Assembly (NCBI RefSeq): GCF_030604785.1
Contig: NZ_JAUVVF010000010.1
Span: 1 to 64,000 of the forward strand
Length of the DNA stretch: 64,000 bases
Reading direction: 5' to 3'
From: Paracoccus sp. (in: a-proteobacteria)
GTDB taxonomy: Bacteria; Pseudomonadota; Alphaproteobacteria; Rhodobacterales; Rhodobacteraceae
Shown: piece after piece, positions 17,013-26,062 of the stretch
How positions within the stretch are numbered: position 1 is the stretch's first letter
Layout of the letters: the number at the start of each line of letters is the position of its first letter
Program-made: the position numbers and the translations under genes
The notes under the pieces: generated by a model
Seen by the model: the letters and a program-made list of their open reading frames with translations, nothing else
Told to the model about the DNA's origin: nothing
Databases searched by the model: none

Positions 17013-17825
17013 ATGCGCGCCATCAACATCCGCCCCGGCCGGGGGACGGCTCTGGTTCTGGGCCTTTTGCCCTTTGCGGCGCTGGCCGTCGCCTATCTGG
17101 CGGGTTCGGCGCTGCGGCTGGCCGAGAATCCGTCGGACAAGCTCTTGCCCGCGCTGACCACGCTGGCGGCCAGCATCGACCTGCTGGCCTTCACCCCGGA
17201 CCGGCGGACGGGCGATTACCTGCTCTGGGCGGATACCGCCGCCAGCCTGACGCGGCTGGCTTGGGGGCTGGGCATCGCGGCGTCCCTTGCGCTGGTCTTG
17301 GGCCTGCTGGCGGGGGTGCTGCCGGTGATGCGGGCGCTGCTGGCACCCTTCGTGGCCTTCGTCTCAATGGTGCCGCCGCTGGCGCTGTTGCCGATCCTGT
17401 TCATCGTGATGGGGCTGGGCGAGACCTCGAAGATCGCGCTGATCGTCATCGGCATCACGCCCATCCTGATACGCGACCTCATGCTGACCGCCACCGCCCT
17501 GCCGCGCGAGATGATCGTCAAGGCCGAGACGCTTTCGGCGTCAAGCTGGCTGATCGCGCTGCGTGTGGTGCTGCCGCAGGTCATGCCGCGCCTGATCGAC
17601 AGCCTCAGATTGCAGATCGGCCCGGCCTTCCTGTTCCTGATCGCGGCCGAGGCGATCTCGTCCGATGCCGGGCTGGGCTACCGGATCTTTCTGGTGCGCC
17701 GCTATCTGGCGATGGAGGTGATCTTTCCCTACGTCGCCTGGATCACGCTGCTGGCGGTGCTGCTGGACCTGGCGCTGTCATCGCTGCGCCGCCGGATGTT
17801 CCCTTGGGCCGAGGTGGGCCGATGA
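17013..17825 (+). CDS. ABC transporter permease of the guanidine operon
   Basis: The 270-residue inner-membrane permease has about six helices and a BPD-type EAA loop around VKAETLSASSWLIALRVVLP, as in SsuC/TauC-like transporters. It lies 24 bases after the binding-protein gene and overlaps the ATPase start by four bases. It would form a homodimeric channel for the importer. Confidence 0.85.
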   Translation: MRAINIRPGRGTALVLGLLPFAALAVAYLAGSALRLAENPSDKLLPALTTLAASIDLLAFTPDRRTGDYLLWADTAASLTRLAWGLGIAASLALVLGLLAGVLPVMRALLAPFVAFVSMVPPLALLPILFIVMGLGETSKIALIVIGITPILIRDLMLTATALPREMIVKAETLSASSWLIALRVVLPQVMPRLIDSLRLQIGPAFLFLIAAEAISSDAGLGYRIFLVRRYLAMEVIFPYVAWITLLAVLLDLALSSLRRRMFPWAEVGR

Positions 17826-18676
17826 CCGCGCTCAGCATCAGCCATCTGTGGAAGGAATACGGCGATCAGATCGTTCTCGAGGACGTCTCGATCGACATCG
17901 GGCCGCGATCCTTCGTTGCGCTGGTCGGGCCGTCGGGCTGCGGCAAGACGACCTTTCTGCGCCTGCTTCTGGGGCAGGAAACGCCCAGCAGGGGCCGCAT
18001 CCTGATCGACGGCCAGCCCCTGCCGCCCGAACCGGGGCCGGATCGCGGCGTGGTCTATCAGCGCTATTCGGTCTTTCCGCATCTGACGGTGCTGGGCAAC
18101 GTGATGCTTGGCCCCGAGATGCGCGCCAGCCGGTTTCTGGGCCGCCGTTTCGGCGCAGCCCGCCGCGCGTTGGCCGACGAGGCGCGTGCCATGCTGGCCG
18201 AGGTCGGGCTGGCTGGCTCCGAACAGAAGTATCCCGCCCAGTTGTCCGGCGGGATGCAGCAGCGGCTTGCCCTGGCGCAGGCGCTGATGATGCGTCCGCG
18301 CGTGCTGCTGCTGGACGAGCCCTTCGGCGCGCTGGACCCCGGCATCCGCGCCGATATCCATGCGCTGATGCGCCGCCTGTGGAACGAAGTTCCGATGACG
18401 GTGGTGATGGTCACGCATGACCTGCGCGAGGCCTTCACGCTGGCCAGCCGCGTGGTGGTCTTCGAGCGCCCCCGCGACCGTCCCGAGGAGCGGGACCGCT
18501 ACGGCGCGCGGCTCAGCCGCGACATCGTCATCTGGCCGCCGCGTCTGGCGGGCCGGACGACGCCTTACGACACGGACAGGATGCCCGGTCGGGACGACCC
18601 GACCCCTGATGCGGCGGCAGCCGGGACGACCCGGCAGGCAGAAGGACGGACCCATGCATCTTCACCGCAGCCCTGA
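17822..18676 (+). CDS. ABC transporter ATPase of the guanidine operon
   Basis: The 284-residue nucleotide-binding protein has Walker A GPSGCGKTT, Q-loop region VVYQRYSVFPHLTVLGN, signature LSGGMQQRLALAQAL, Walker B VLLLDEPFGALD and the H-loop VTHD. The start ATG at 17822 overlaps the permease stop; a longer frame upstream is a shadow of the permease. A low-complexity tail of about 45 residues extends past the ATPase core. Its last 23 bases overlap the next gene. Confidence 0.9.
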   Translation: MTALSISHLWKEYGDQIVLEDVSIDIGPRSFVALVGPSGCGKTTFLRLLLGQETPSRGRILIDGQPLPPEPGPDRGVVYQRYSVFPHLTVLGNVMLGPEMRASRFLGRRFGAARRALADEARAMLAEVGLAGSEQKYPAQLSGGMQQRLALAQALMMRPRVLLLDEPFGALDPGIRADIHALMRRLWNEVPMTVVMVTHDLREAFTLASRVVVFERPRDRPEERDRYGARLSRDIVIWPPRLAGRTTPYDTDRMPGRDDPTPDAAAAGTTRQAEGRTHASSPQP

Positions 18677-19448
18677 ACAGATCGCCGCCGACCGCGCGCG
18701 ATACGACGAGCACCAGCGCCGGGGCCTTGAACAGGCCCCCCGCGCATTGCCCGATCGCAGCCCCGTTCCGGCAGCCGATCCCGACCCCGCGCTGATCCTG
18801 GCGCAAGAGGACATCCCCGGCGGCTGGTATCGCACCCTGCGCCTGAAGGTCGGGCAGTCGCTGCGGATCTCGGGCGGGTCGGTCTCGGTCGCGGCCTGGG
18901 CGGCGGATGATCCGTCCGAGCGGATGAACCTGCCCGACACGATCAAGGTCCAGTGGACGACGGAATTGTCGCGGGGTCGGGTGATCCTGTCCGATATGGG
19001 CCGCGCGATGCTGGCCCTGACCGAGGACAGTTCGGGTGCCCATGACGTTCTGACCGGCGGATCGACGGCGGCGGATGTCGCGACGGGGGCGCGCAATTGC
19101 CGTGACAACATGGTTCTGGCGGCGGCCAAGCTGGGTCTGGGGCGGCGCGACCTGCCCGCCGTGCTGACGCTGTTTGCGCCCGTCCGCGTGGACGAGGCCG
19201 GCCGCCCCGGCTGGCGCGGCGCGCTTCTGTCCGGGCACGACTGGGTCGAAATGCGCGCCGAGATGGACCTGCTGCTTGCGCTGTCGAACACCCGCCATCC
19301 GCTGGACCCCGCGACCGGCCCCGAACCCGCCGCATCGCTGACGCTGCTGGCCGCCCGGCCCGTGCCGCCCGACGATCCCTGCCGCACCGCCTCGGCCGAG
19401 GCGGTGCGCGCCTTTGAAAACAACGCACGCAAAGCCGGGGGCCTGTGA
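18654..19448 (+). CDS. DUF1989 protein, urea amidolyase-associated protein 1 (carboxyguanidine deiminase subunit)
   Basis: The 264-residue DUF1989 protein is of the type long called urea-carboxylase-associated protein 1. Published work on guanidine carboxylase operons assigns this pair to carboxyguanidine deiminase (CgdA/CgdB), which turns carboxyguanidine into allophanate and ammonia. The region ALILAQEDIPGGWYRTLRLK and the GARNCRDNMVLAAAKLGL segment fit the family. It overlaps the ATPase gene by 23 bases and the second subunit gene by one base. Which subunit is CgdA and which CgdB is not decided here. Confidence 0.85.
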   Translation: MHLHRSPEQIAADRARYDEHQRRGLEQAPRALPDRSPVPAADPDPALILAQEDIPGGWYRTLRLKVGQSLRISGGSVSVAAWAADDPSERMNLPDTIKVQWTTELSRGRVILSDMGRAMLALTEDSSGAHDVLTGGSTAADVATGARNCRDNMVLAAAKLGLGRRDLPAVLTLFAPVRVDEAGRPGWRGALLSGHDWVEMRAEMDLLLALSNTRHPLDPATGPEPAASLTLLAARPVPPDDPCRTASAEAVRAFENNARKAGGL

Positions 19449-20044
19449 TGGAACGCATCTTCGACATTCCCGCCGAGGCGCCCTGGTCGGGCCTCGTCCG
19501 CAAGGGCCAGACCATCCGGATCGAGGACAGCCATGGCCAGCAGGCCATCGACACGATCTTCTACGCCGCCCATGATTTCGGGGAACGCTACTGCAACCAG
19601 GCGACGATCCGCGCCAATGGCTGCGCCTATATCGGACAGGGTTCGCGCATCGTCTCGTCCGAGGGGCGGCTGATGCTGACCGTGACCGCTGACCGCGCCG
19701 GGCGGCACGATACCAGTGCGGGCTGCTGTTCGTGCGAAAGCAACAGCGTGCGCTTCGGCCACCAGACGCGCGACATGCATTCCTGCCGCGAGAATTTCAT
19801 CCTGGAACTGGCGCGGCACGGCATGACCAAGCGCGACATCGTGCCGAACATCAATTTCTTCATGAACGTGCCGATCAGCCCGAACGGCGCCATGACGATC
19901 GATGACGGCATCTCGGCGCCCGGCGATCTTGTGGAATTGCTGGCGGCGATGGATGTGCTTTGCGTGATCTCGAACTGCCCGCAGGTGAACAACCCCTGCA
20001 ACGGCTTCGACCCGACGCCGATCCGCGTCCTGATCCGGGACTGA
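19448..20044 (+). CDS. DUF1989 protein, urea amidolyase-associated protein 2 (carboxyguanidine deiminase subunit)
   Basis: The 198-residue DUF1989 protein is rich in conserved Cys: DTSAGCCSCESNS, MHSCRENF and ISNCPQVNNPCNGF, probably metal-binding. It is paired with the preceding DUF1989 protein to form the carboxyguanidine deiminase. The start ATG overlaps the upstream stop (TGATG), and a GTG one codon earlier is an alternative. The carboxylase gene begins four bases after its stop. Confidence 0.85.
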   Translation: MERIFDIPAEAPWSGLVRKGQTIRIEDSHGQQAIDTIFYAAHDFGERYCNQATIRANGCAYIGQGSRIVSSEGRLMLTVTADRAGRHDTSAGCCSCESNSVRFGHQTRDMHSCRENFILELARHGMTKRDIVPNINFFMNVPISPNGAMTIDDGISAPGDLVELLAAMDVLCVISNCPQVNNPCNGFDPTPIRVLIRD

Positions 20045-20048
20045 TGCC

Positions 20049-23000
20049 ATGTTCAGCAAGGTTCTGATCGCCAATCGCGGCGAGATCGCGCTGCGTGTCA
20101 TCCGCACGCTTGGGCGCATGGGCGTGGGCTCGGTCGCGGTCTGGTCGGATGCCGACCGTTTCGCCCCTCATGTCGCGCTGGCCGACGAGGCGCGCAGGCT
20201 TGGCCCCGCGCCCGCCGCCGAAAGCTATCTGGACATCGACGCCGTGATCGCGGCGGCGCGCGAGACGGGGGCGGATGCCGTCCATCCCGGCTACGGCTTC
20301 CTGTCCGAGAACGCCGCTTTCGCCGAACGGCTGGCGGCCGAGGGCATCGCCTTCATCGGCCCGCGCCCCGACCATCTGCGCGCCTTCGGCCTGAAGCACC
20401 GGGCCCGCGCGCTGGCGCAGGCGGCGGGGGTGCCGCTTCTGCCGGGCTCTGGCCTGCTGGCCTCCGAGGACGAGGCCCTGTCCGAGGCCGAGCGCATCGG
20501 CTATCCGGTCATGCTGAAAAGCACCGCGGGCGGGGGCGGCATCGGCATGCAGCTCTGCCACGACGCGGCCATGCTGCGCGCGGCCTTCGCCGCCGTGCGC
20601 CGCAGCGCCGAGGCCAGCTTCGGGGATGCGCGGCTTTACCTTGAACGCTTCGTCGCGCGCGCCCGTCATGTCGAGGTGCAGGTCTTCGGCGACGGGGCGG
20701 GCCGCGTGGTGGCGCTTGGCGAACGCGATTGTTCGCTGCAACGCCGCAACCAGAAGGTCATCGAGGAAACCCCCGCACCGGGCCTGTCCGAAGCGTTGCG
20801 CGCGCGGCTGCACGATGCGGCGGTCCGGCTCTGCGCCTCGGTCGATTACCTGTCGGCGGGCACGGTCGAGTTCATCCTGGACCCCGTGCGGGACGAGGCG
20901 TGGTTTCTCGAGGTCAATACCCGCCTTCAGGTCGAGCATCCCGTGACCGAGGCCGTTCTGGGCATTGATCTGGTCGAATGGATGATCCGGCAGGCGGCGG
21001 GCGAGGCGGTCATTCCCGCGACCCTGCCCGCCCCGCAGGGCGCCGCCTTCGAGGCGCGCCTTTACGCCGAGGCGCCCCACGCCGATTTCCGCCCCTCCGC
21101 CGGGCGGCTGACCGAGGTGCGCTTTCCGCGCGGCATCCGTGTCGATGGCTGGATCGAGACCGGGACCGAGGTCACGTCGCATTACGACCCCATGCTGGCC
21201 AAGATCATCGTGCATGGCCCCGACCGTCCTGCCGCGCTGGCGGCGCTGCGGCAGGCGCTGGCGGACAGCCGGGTGGCCGGGATCGCGACCAATCTGGACT
21301 ATCTGCGGGCCATCGCACGGTCGGACCTGATGCTGCCGGAAAACCTTTCCACCGCCGCCTTGCGAGACTTCACCTTTGCCCCCGCAGGAGCCGAGGTGCT
21401 GGCCGCGGGCCCGCAGACGACGCTTCAGGAACTGCCCGGACGGCTTGGCCTGTGGCATGTGGGCGTCCCGCCCTCGGGGCCGATGGATGCGCGCTCGATG
21501 CGGAACGCGAACCGCCTGCTGGGCAATCCGCCCGATACGGCGGCGCTGGAGATGACCGTTTCCGGGCCGGTCCTGCGCTTTCTGGCGCCTGCACGGGTGG
21601 CCGTGGCGGGGGCTGCGATGCGGCTGGACCTTGACGGCCAGCCGGTCGCGGGGCCGGTCGTCGATGTCCCGGCGGGCGGCGTTCTGTCGGTCGGTCGGAT
21701 CGAGGGTCCCGGCCAGCGCGCCTATCTGGCGCTGCAAGGGGGCTGGGACGCGCCGCAGATGCTGGGATCGCGCACGGCCTTTGCGCTTGGCGGCTTTGGC
21801 GGGGCGGGCACCGGTGCGATCCGCACGGGCGATCTGCTGATGGCGGCGGGGGGCGAGGTCGGCCCGGCCATGCCCGTCGAACCGGCGGAACTGACCCATG
21901 ACTGGGAGATCTCGGTCCTCTACGGGCCGCATGGTGCGCCGGATTTCTTCCTGCCCGAGGATGTCGAGACGCTATTCGACCATGCCTACGAAGTGCATCA
22001 CGGCTCGGCCCGGACGGGGGTGCGCCTGATCGGCCCGGCGCCGCGTTGGGCGCGCCCCGACGGGGGCGAGGCCGGACTGCACCCCTCGAACCTGCATGAC
22101 AACGCCTATGCGGTGGGCGCGATCGACTTTACCGGGGACATGCCGATCATCCTTGGCCCCGACGGCCCCAGCCTCGGCGGCTTTGTCTGCCCCGCCGTGG
22201 TCGCGGCGGATGATCTGTGGAAGCTGGGGCAGTTGCGCCCCGGCGACCGGGTGCGGTTCCGCCCGGCCGCGCGCCGCGCCGATCCGGTGGCCGGTCCGCT
22301 GGCCACGCCCGCACTGGCGCGGGCGGGATCGCCGATCCTGTGGCAGGACGAGGCCGCGCCCGTTACCGTCACCTATCGGCGGCAGGGCGATGCAAACCTC
22401 CTGGTCGAATACGGGCCGATGGTGCTGGATATCGGTCTGCGGCTTCGCGTGCATCTGCTGATGCAGGCCGTGGCGGATGCCGGGCTGCCGGTCATCGACC
22501 TGACGCCGGGCATCCGGTCGCTGCAGGTCCATTACCACGCCGACCGGATCAGCCGCCGCGACCTGATCGCGGAACTGGCGCGGCTGGAATCGGCGCTGCC
22601 CGATGCGGCCGAGGTCTCGGTTCCCAGCCGTGTCGTGCATCTGCCCCTGTCCTGGAACGACCCCGAGGCCGCCCTAGCCATGCGTCGTTATCAGGAGGTG
22701 GTCCGGCCGGATGCGCCCTGGTGTCCCTCGAACATCGAATTCATCCGCCGCATCAACGGGCTGCCCGACGAACAGGCGGTGCGGCGGATCGTGTTCGACG
22801 CCTCGTATCTGGTGATGGGGCTGGGCGATGTCTATCTGGGCGCGCCCGTCGCCACGCCGGTCGATCCGCGTCACCGGCTGGTCACGACAAAATACAACCC
22901 CGCCCGCACCTGGACGCCCGAAAACGCTGTGGGGATCGGCGGCGCCTATATGTGCATCTACGGGATGGAGGGGCCGGGCGGCTATCAGCTCTTCGGGCGC

Positions 23001-23579
23001 ACGATCCAGGTCTGGAACAGCTGGCGCCGGACCGGCCCCTTCGCCGAGGCGCCCTGGCTTCTGCGCTTCTTCGACCGCATCCGCTTCTACGAGGTCGATG
23101 CCGCCGAACTGGCCGAGGCGCGCGCCGCCTTTCCCCACGGCGCCTATCCCCTGCGGATCGACGAGGGCCGGTTCTGCTGGGCCGATGAACAGCGCGCGAT
23201 GGCGGGGCAGGGGGCTTCGGTCGCGGCGTTCAAGGCGCGGCAGCAGGCCGCCTTTGATGCCGAAAGGGCGCATTGGCGGGAAGCCGGGCTGGACAGTTTT
23301 CTGGCTGATGATGGCGCGCATGGCCCGGCGCCCGGCGCGGTGCAGGCCGTGCCGGACGGGCTGACCGGCGTGGAGAGCCCGGTGCCGGGGACGCTGTGGA
23401 AATACCTTGCCGCGCCGGGGGACCGGGTTGCGGCAGGGGCCACGATCGCCATCGTGGAGTCGATGAAGATGGAGATCGCCGTTCAGGCCCCCGCTGCCGG
23501 GCGCCTGATCGAGATGCGCGCCGACCCTGGCCGCACCCTGCGCGCGGGTGACGTTCTGGCCGTGATGGAGACCGAGTGA
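20049..23579 (+). CDS. Biotin-dependent urea/guanidine carboxylase
   Basis: The 1,176-residue multidomain enzyme carries biotin carboxylase (1-445; ATP-grasp KSTAGGGGIGM near 157, EVNTRLQVEHPVTE near 295) and a KipA/AHS2-like region from about 456. An AHS1/KipI-like region starts near 770, followed by the carboxyltransferase part with TKYNPARTWTPENAVGIGG. The C-terminal biotinyl domain carries Lys1140 in VESMKMEI. Such proteins were named urea carboxylases. The upstream guanidine riboswitch and adjacent deiminase pair indicate that guanidine is the real substrate here. It uses ATP and bicarbonate; the gene overlaps that of allophanate hydrolase by one base. Confidence 0.93.
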   Translation: MFSKVLIANRGEIALRVIRTLGRMGVGSVAVWSDADRFAPHVALADEARRLGPAPAAESYLDIDAVIAAARETGADAVHPGYGFLSENAAFAERLAAEGIAFIGPRPDHLRAFGLKHRARALAQAAGVPLLPGSGLLASEDEALSEAERIGYPVMLKSTAGGGGIGMQLCHDAAMLRAAFAAVRRSAEASFGDARLYLERFVARARHVEVQVFGDGAGRVVALGERDCSLQRRNQKVIEETPAPGLSEALRARLHDAAVRLCASVDYLSAGTVEFILDPVRDEAWFLEVNTRLQVEHPVTEAVLGIDLVEWMIRQAAGEAVIPATLPAPQGAAFEARLYAEAPHADFRPSAGRLTEVRFPRGIRVDGWIETGTEVTSHYDPMLAKIIVHGPDRPAALAALRQALADSRVAGIATNLDYLRAIARSDLMLPENLSTAALRDFTFAPAGAEVLAAGPQTTLQELPGRLGLWHVGVPPSGPMDARSMRNANRLLGNPPDTAALEMTVSGPVLRFLAPARVAVAGAAMRLDLDGQPVAGPVVDVPAGGVLSVGRIEGPGQRAYLALQGGWDAPQMLGSRTAFALGGFGGAGTGAIRTGDLLMAAGGEVGPAMPVEPAELTHDWEISVLYGPHGAPDFFLPEDVETLFDHAYEVHHGSARTGVRLIGPAPRWARPDGGEAGLHPSNLHDNAYAVGAIDFTGDMPIILGPDGPSLGGFVCPAVVAADDLWKLGQLRPGDRVRFRPAARRADPVAGPLATPALARAGSPILWQDEAAPVTVTYRRQGDANLLVEYGPMVLDIGLRLRVHLLMQAVADAGLPVIDLTPGIRSLQVHYHADRISRRDLIAELARLESALPDAAEVSVPSRVVHLPLSWNDPEAALAMRRYQEVVRPDAPWCPSNIEFIRRINGLPDEQAVRRIVFDASYLVMGLGDVYLGAPVATPVDPRHRLVTTKYNPARTWTPENAVGIGGAYMCIYGMEGPGGYQLFGRTIQVWNSWRRTGPFAEAPWLLRFFDRIRFYEVDAAELAEARAAFPHGAYPLRIDEGRFCWADEQRAMAGQGASVAAFKARQQAAFDAERAHWREAGLDSFLADDGAHGPAPGAVQAVPDGLTGVESPVPGTLWKYLAAPGDRVAAGATIAIVESMKMEIAVQAPAAGRLIEMRADPGRTLRAGDVLAVMETE

Positions 23580-25387
23580 TGACCCTGCCTGCCATGCTGA
23601 CGCTTGACGCCCTGCGCGAGGCTCTTGCCGGAGGCGCAAGCCCCCTCGACCTGATCGAGCAGGTGATCGCCCGCCGCGCCGCGCTGGCCCTGCGCGACCC
23701 GGCGGTCTTCATCACGCCGACGCCGGACGACGAACTGCGCGCCGAGGCCGCGCGTCTGGCGGCCCTGTCGCCGACCGAGGCCGCCGCCCTGCCGCTTTAC
23801 GGCGTGCCCTGCGCGATCAAGGACAATATCGATGTGGCAGGGTTGCCCACCACCGCGGCCTGTCCCGATTTCGCCTATCGCCCGGACCGTGACGCGACGG
23901 TCGTGGCGCGGTTGCGCGCAGCCGGGGCCATCGTGATCGGCAAGACCAATCTGGACCAGTTCGCCACCGGGCTGAACGGCACGCGCTCGCCCTATGGCGC
24001 GCCGCGTTCGGTCTTTGACCCGGCCTATGTGTCGGGCGGCTCGTCCTCGGGCTCGGCGGTGGCGGTGGCGGCGGGGATCTGCGCCTTTACGCTTGGCACC
24101 GACACGGCCGGATCGGGGCGGGTCCCCGCGGCGTTCAACAACCTTGTCGGCCTGAAGCCCACGCCGGGACTGGTGCCGAATACCGGCGTTGTCCCAGCCT
24201 GTCGGTCGGTCGATGTGGTGACGATCTTTGCCGGATGCGTCGCGGATGCCGCCACCATCCGCCGCGTGATCGAGGGGCTGGACCGGGGCGATCCGTTCTC
24301 GCGCAGCGCCGCGCCCGTGGCCCTCCCATCACGCCCGCGCATCGGCATCCTGACTCCGACCGAGCGTGAATTCTACGGCAATGCCGAGGTCGAGGCGCTT
24401 TACGACAAGGCGCTTTCCCGCGCCGAGGCTTTGGGCGCAAGCCTGGTTCCCATCGACTACGCCCCGTTCCGCGAGGCGGCGGCCCTGCTTTACGACGGCC
24501 CCTGGGTGGCCGAGCGGCTGGCCGCGATCGAGGATTTCCTGAACGCCCACCCCGAGGCGCTGGACCCGACGGTCCGCACCATCATCGAGGGGGCTGCGGG
24601 GCGCAGCGCGGTCGAGACGTTCCGCGGTCTCTACCGGCTTGCCGAACTGCACCATGCCGTGGCGCCGATCTGGCAGGATGTCGATATGCTGCTGCTGCCC
24701 ACTTGCCCCACCACCGCCACGGTCGAGGCCATGCGCGCGGATCCGATCCGGCTGAACAGCCGCTTCGGGCTCTACACGAATTTCGCCAACCTGATGGGTT
24801 ATGCCGCCATCGCCGTGCCCGCGGGCTTTGGACCGTCGAGCCTGCCTGCCGGCGTCACGCTGGTCGGGCCGGGCTTCAGCGACGAGGCGCTGACCGCGAT
24901 GGCGGACGCCCTGCACCGGGCCGCGGACTGCGGCATGGGCCATGACCGCAAGGCCGTCCTGCCTCCGCCAGCGGCGCCGATCCTGCCCGAGGGCATGATC
25001 CCCTTGGCCGTGGTGGGCGCGCATCTGTCGGGCATGCCGCTGAACGACGAACTGACCGGTCCGGGTGGCGTTCTTCTGGAGGAGACGCGGACGGCGCCGG
25101 GCTACCGGCTTTACGCCTTGTCCGGGACGGTGCCCCCCAAGCCGGGAATGATCATGGACCCCGGCCATGAGGGGCCGGGCATCTCGGTCGAGATCTGGGC
25201 ATTGCCGCCCGCCGCCTTCGGCGCCTTTGCCGCGCGCATTCCCGCCCCCCTCGGCCTTGGCAAGGTGCGGCTGGCCGATGGGCGCGAGGTGACGGGATTT
25301 CTGTGCGAAAGTCATGCCCTTGCGGGTGCCGAGGAGATCACCGCCTATGGCGGCTGGCGGGCCTGGCGCGCCGCAAGGGCTGGCTAA
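23579..25387 (+). CDS. atzF: Allophanate hydrolase
   Basis: The 602-residue enzyme has an N-terminal amidase-signature domain with the catalytic triad in view: Lys81 (CAIKDNIDV), cis-Ser near 155 (GGSSSGSA) and nucleophile Ser179 (DTAGSGR). The C-terminal domain of about 150 residues (from AVVGAHLSGMPLN) is typical of AtzF-type allophanate hydrolases. It splits allophanate into ammonia and CO2, the last step of guanidine breakdown here. The ATG overlaps the carboxylase stop; a GTG one codon upstream is less likely. Confidence 0.92.
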   Translation: MTLPAMLTLDALREALAGGASPLDLIEQVIARRAALALRDPAVFITPTPDDELRAEAARLAALSPTEAAALPLYGVPCAIKDNIDVAGLPTTAACPDFAYRPDRDATVVARLRAAGAIVIGKTNLDQFATGLNGTRSPYGAPRSVFDPAYVSGGSSSGSAVAVAAGICAFTLGTDTAGSGRVPAAFNNLVGLKPTPGLVPNTGVVPACRSVDVVTIFAGCVADAATIRRVIEGLDRGDPFSRSAAPVALPSRPRIGILTPTEREFYGNAEVEALYDKALSRAEALGASLVPIDYAPFREAAALLYDGPWVAERLAAIEDFLNAHPEALDPTVRTIIEGAAGRSAVETFRGLYRLAELHHAVAPIWQDVDMLLLPTCPTTATVEAMRADPIRLNSRFGLYTNFANLMGYAAIAVPAGFGPSSLPAGVTLVGPGFSDEALTAMADALHRAADCGMGHDRKAVLPPPAAPILPEGMIPLAVVGAHLSGMPLNDELTGPGGVLLEETRTAPGYRLYALSGTVPPKPGMIMDPGHEGPGISVEIWALPPAAFGAFAARIPAPLGLGKVRLADGREVTGFLCESHALAGAEEITAYGGWRAWRAARAG

Positions 25388-25438
25388 CCACGGATCTGGG
25401 ATCGCTTCGGGGCCGGGCGCGCCCCGCGACCACCATGC

Positions 25439-25458
25439 GTCTGGTCAAGCAACCAGAC
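25439..25458 (+). terminator. Possible hairpin terminator after the guanidine operon
   Basis: The seven-base stem GTCTGGT / ACCAGAC has a six-base loop and lies 51 bases after the allophanate hydrolase stop. There is no U tract, so this is a weak call. Confidence 0.3.
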
Positions 25459-25540
25459 CGGCCGTTCAGGCGGGGCAGGGCGATGCGCCCAAGGGCCATG
25501 GGCGGCCCGGGCTTGTCATGTTCTGTCAGGCCGTCGGGGA

Positions 25541-25813
25541 CTAGCCGCCCGAGCGTCGGGACAGTCCGAACACCGCCGAGGTCTGGCCAAAGGGCAGCCA
25601 GCGCCGTCGGGCCGCCATCAGGAACAGGACCAGCCCGGTCGCGGCAAGCGCCATCCCGGTGCCGGTCTGCCCTCTCTGGATCAGCGGCAGGGCGATCAGC
25701 ATGATTGCAAGCCCCGCGACCATTCCGCCGGGCTGGCGGCAACAGCGCGCGCCGCAGTTCGCACAGGTCGCGCAATCCGGATCGGCTTCGTGGCCGCAGC
25801 AGGTGCAATACAT
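25541..25813 (-). CDS. Small zinc-ribbon membrane protein
   Basis: The 90-residue protein begins with a Cys-rich knuckle (MYCTCCGHEADPDCATCANCGARCC, with two CxxC pairs), probably a zinc ribbon. Two hydrophobic helices follow (about 29-45 and 53-68), then a basic tail. The start at 25813 has AGGAAG upstream; a longer frame from 25888 adds an unlikely Arg-rich extension. No function is known to me. It is transcribed toward the guanidine operon end, and its upstream region holds a GAACTG-AA-CAGTTC palindrome. Confidence 0.6.
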   Translation of the reverse strand: MYCTCCGHEADPDCATCANCGARCCRQPGGMVAGLAIMLIALPLIQRGQTGTGMALAATGLVLFLMAARRRWLPFGQTSAVFGLSRRSGG

Positions 25814-25891
25814 CGCGCTCTTCCTAACGATCGGCGGGCGAGGCCCCGATCGGGGACCGGACAGCGCCCGATTCCGGCATGATTCCAAACT

Positions 25892-25905
25892 GAACTGAAC
25901 AGTTC
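25892..25905. promoter_or_regulatory. GAACTG-AA-CAGTTC palindrome, possible TetR-type operator
   Basis: The perfect six-base half sites flank a two-base spacer between the divergent zinc-ribbon and EamA-transporter genes. The form resembles TetR-family operators. No TetR gene is in the window, so the binder is unknown. Confidence 0.4.
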
Positions 25906-26062
25906 GTAAACTCAGAGATAACCCGAGGTTGCGTGATGATGCAACCCGCCTCGGTCCGAATGACGCGCGGGCAGGCGCGCCGTGACGGGCGGCGACGGTC
26001 AGGGGATTTACACGATCTGCAATTTCTGCCTAGGTCGCGCGCATCGAACAGGGACGCGCGAC

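Noticed and set aside
19875-21932. 685-residue minus-strand frame
   Set aside because: It is antisense to the carboxylase gene, which has full domain signatures; the composition is shadow-like.
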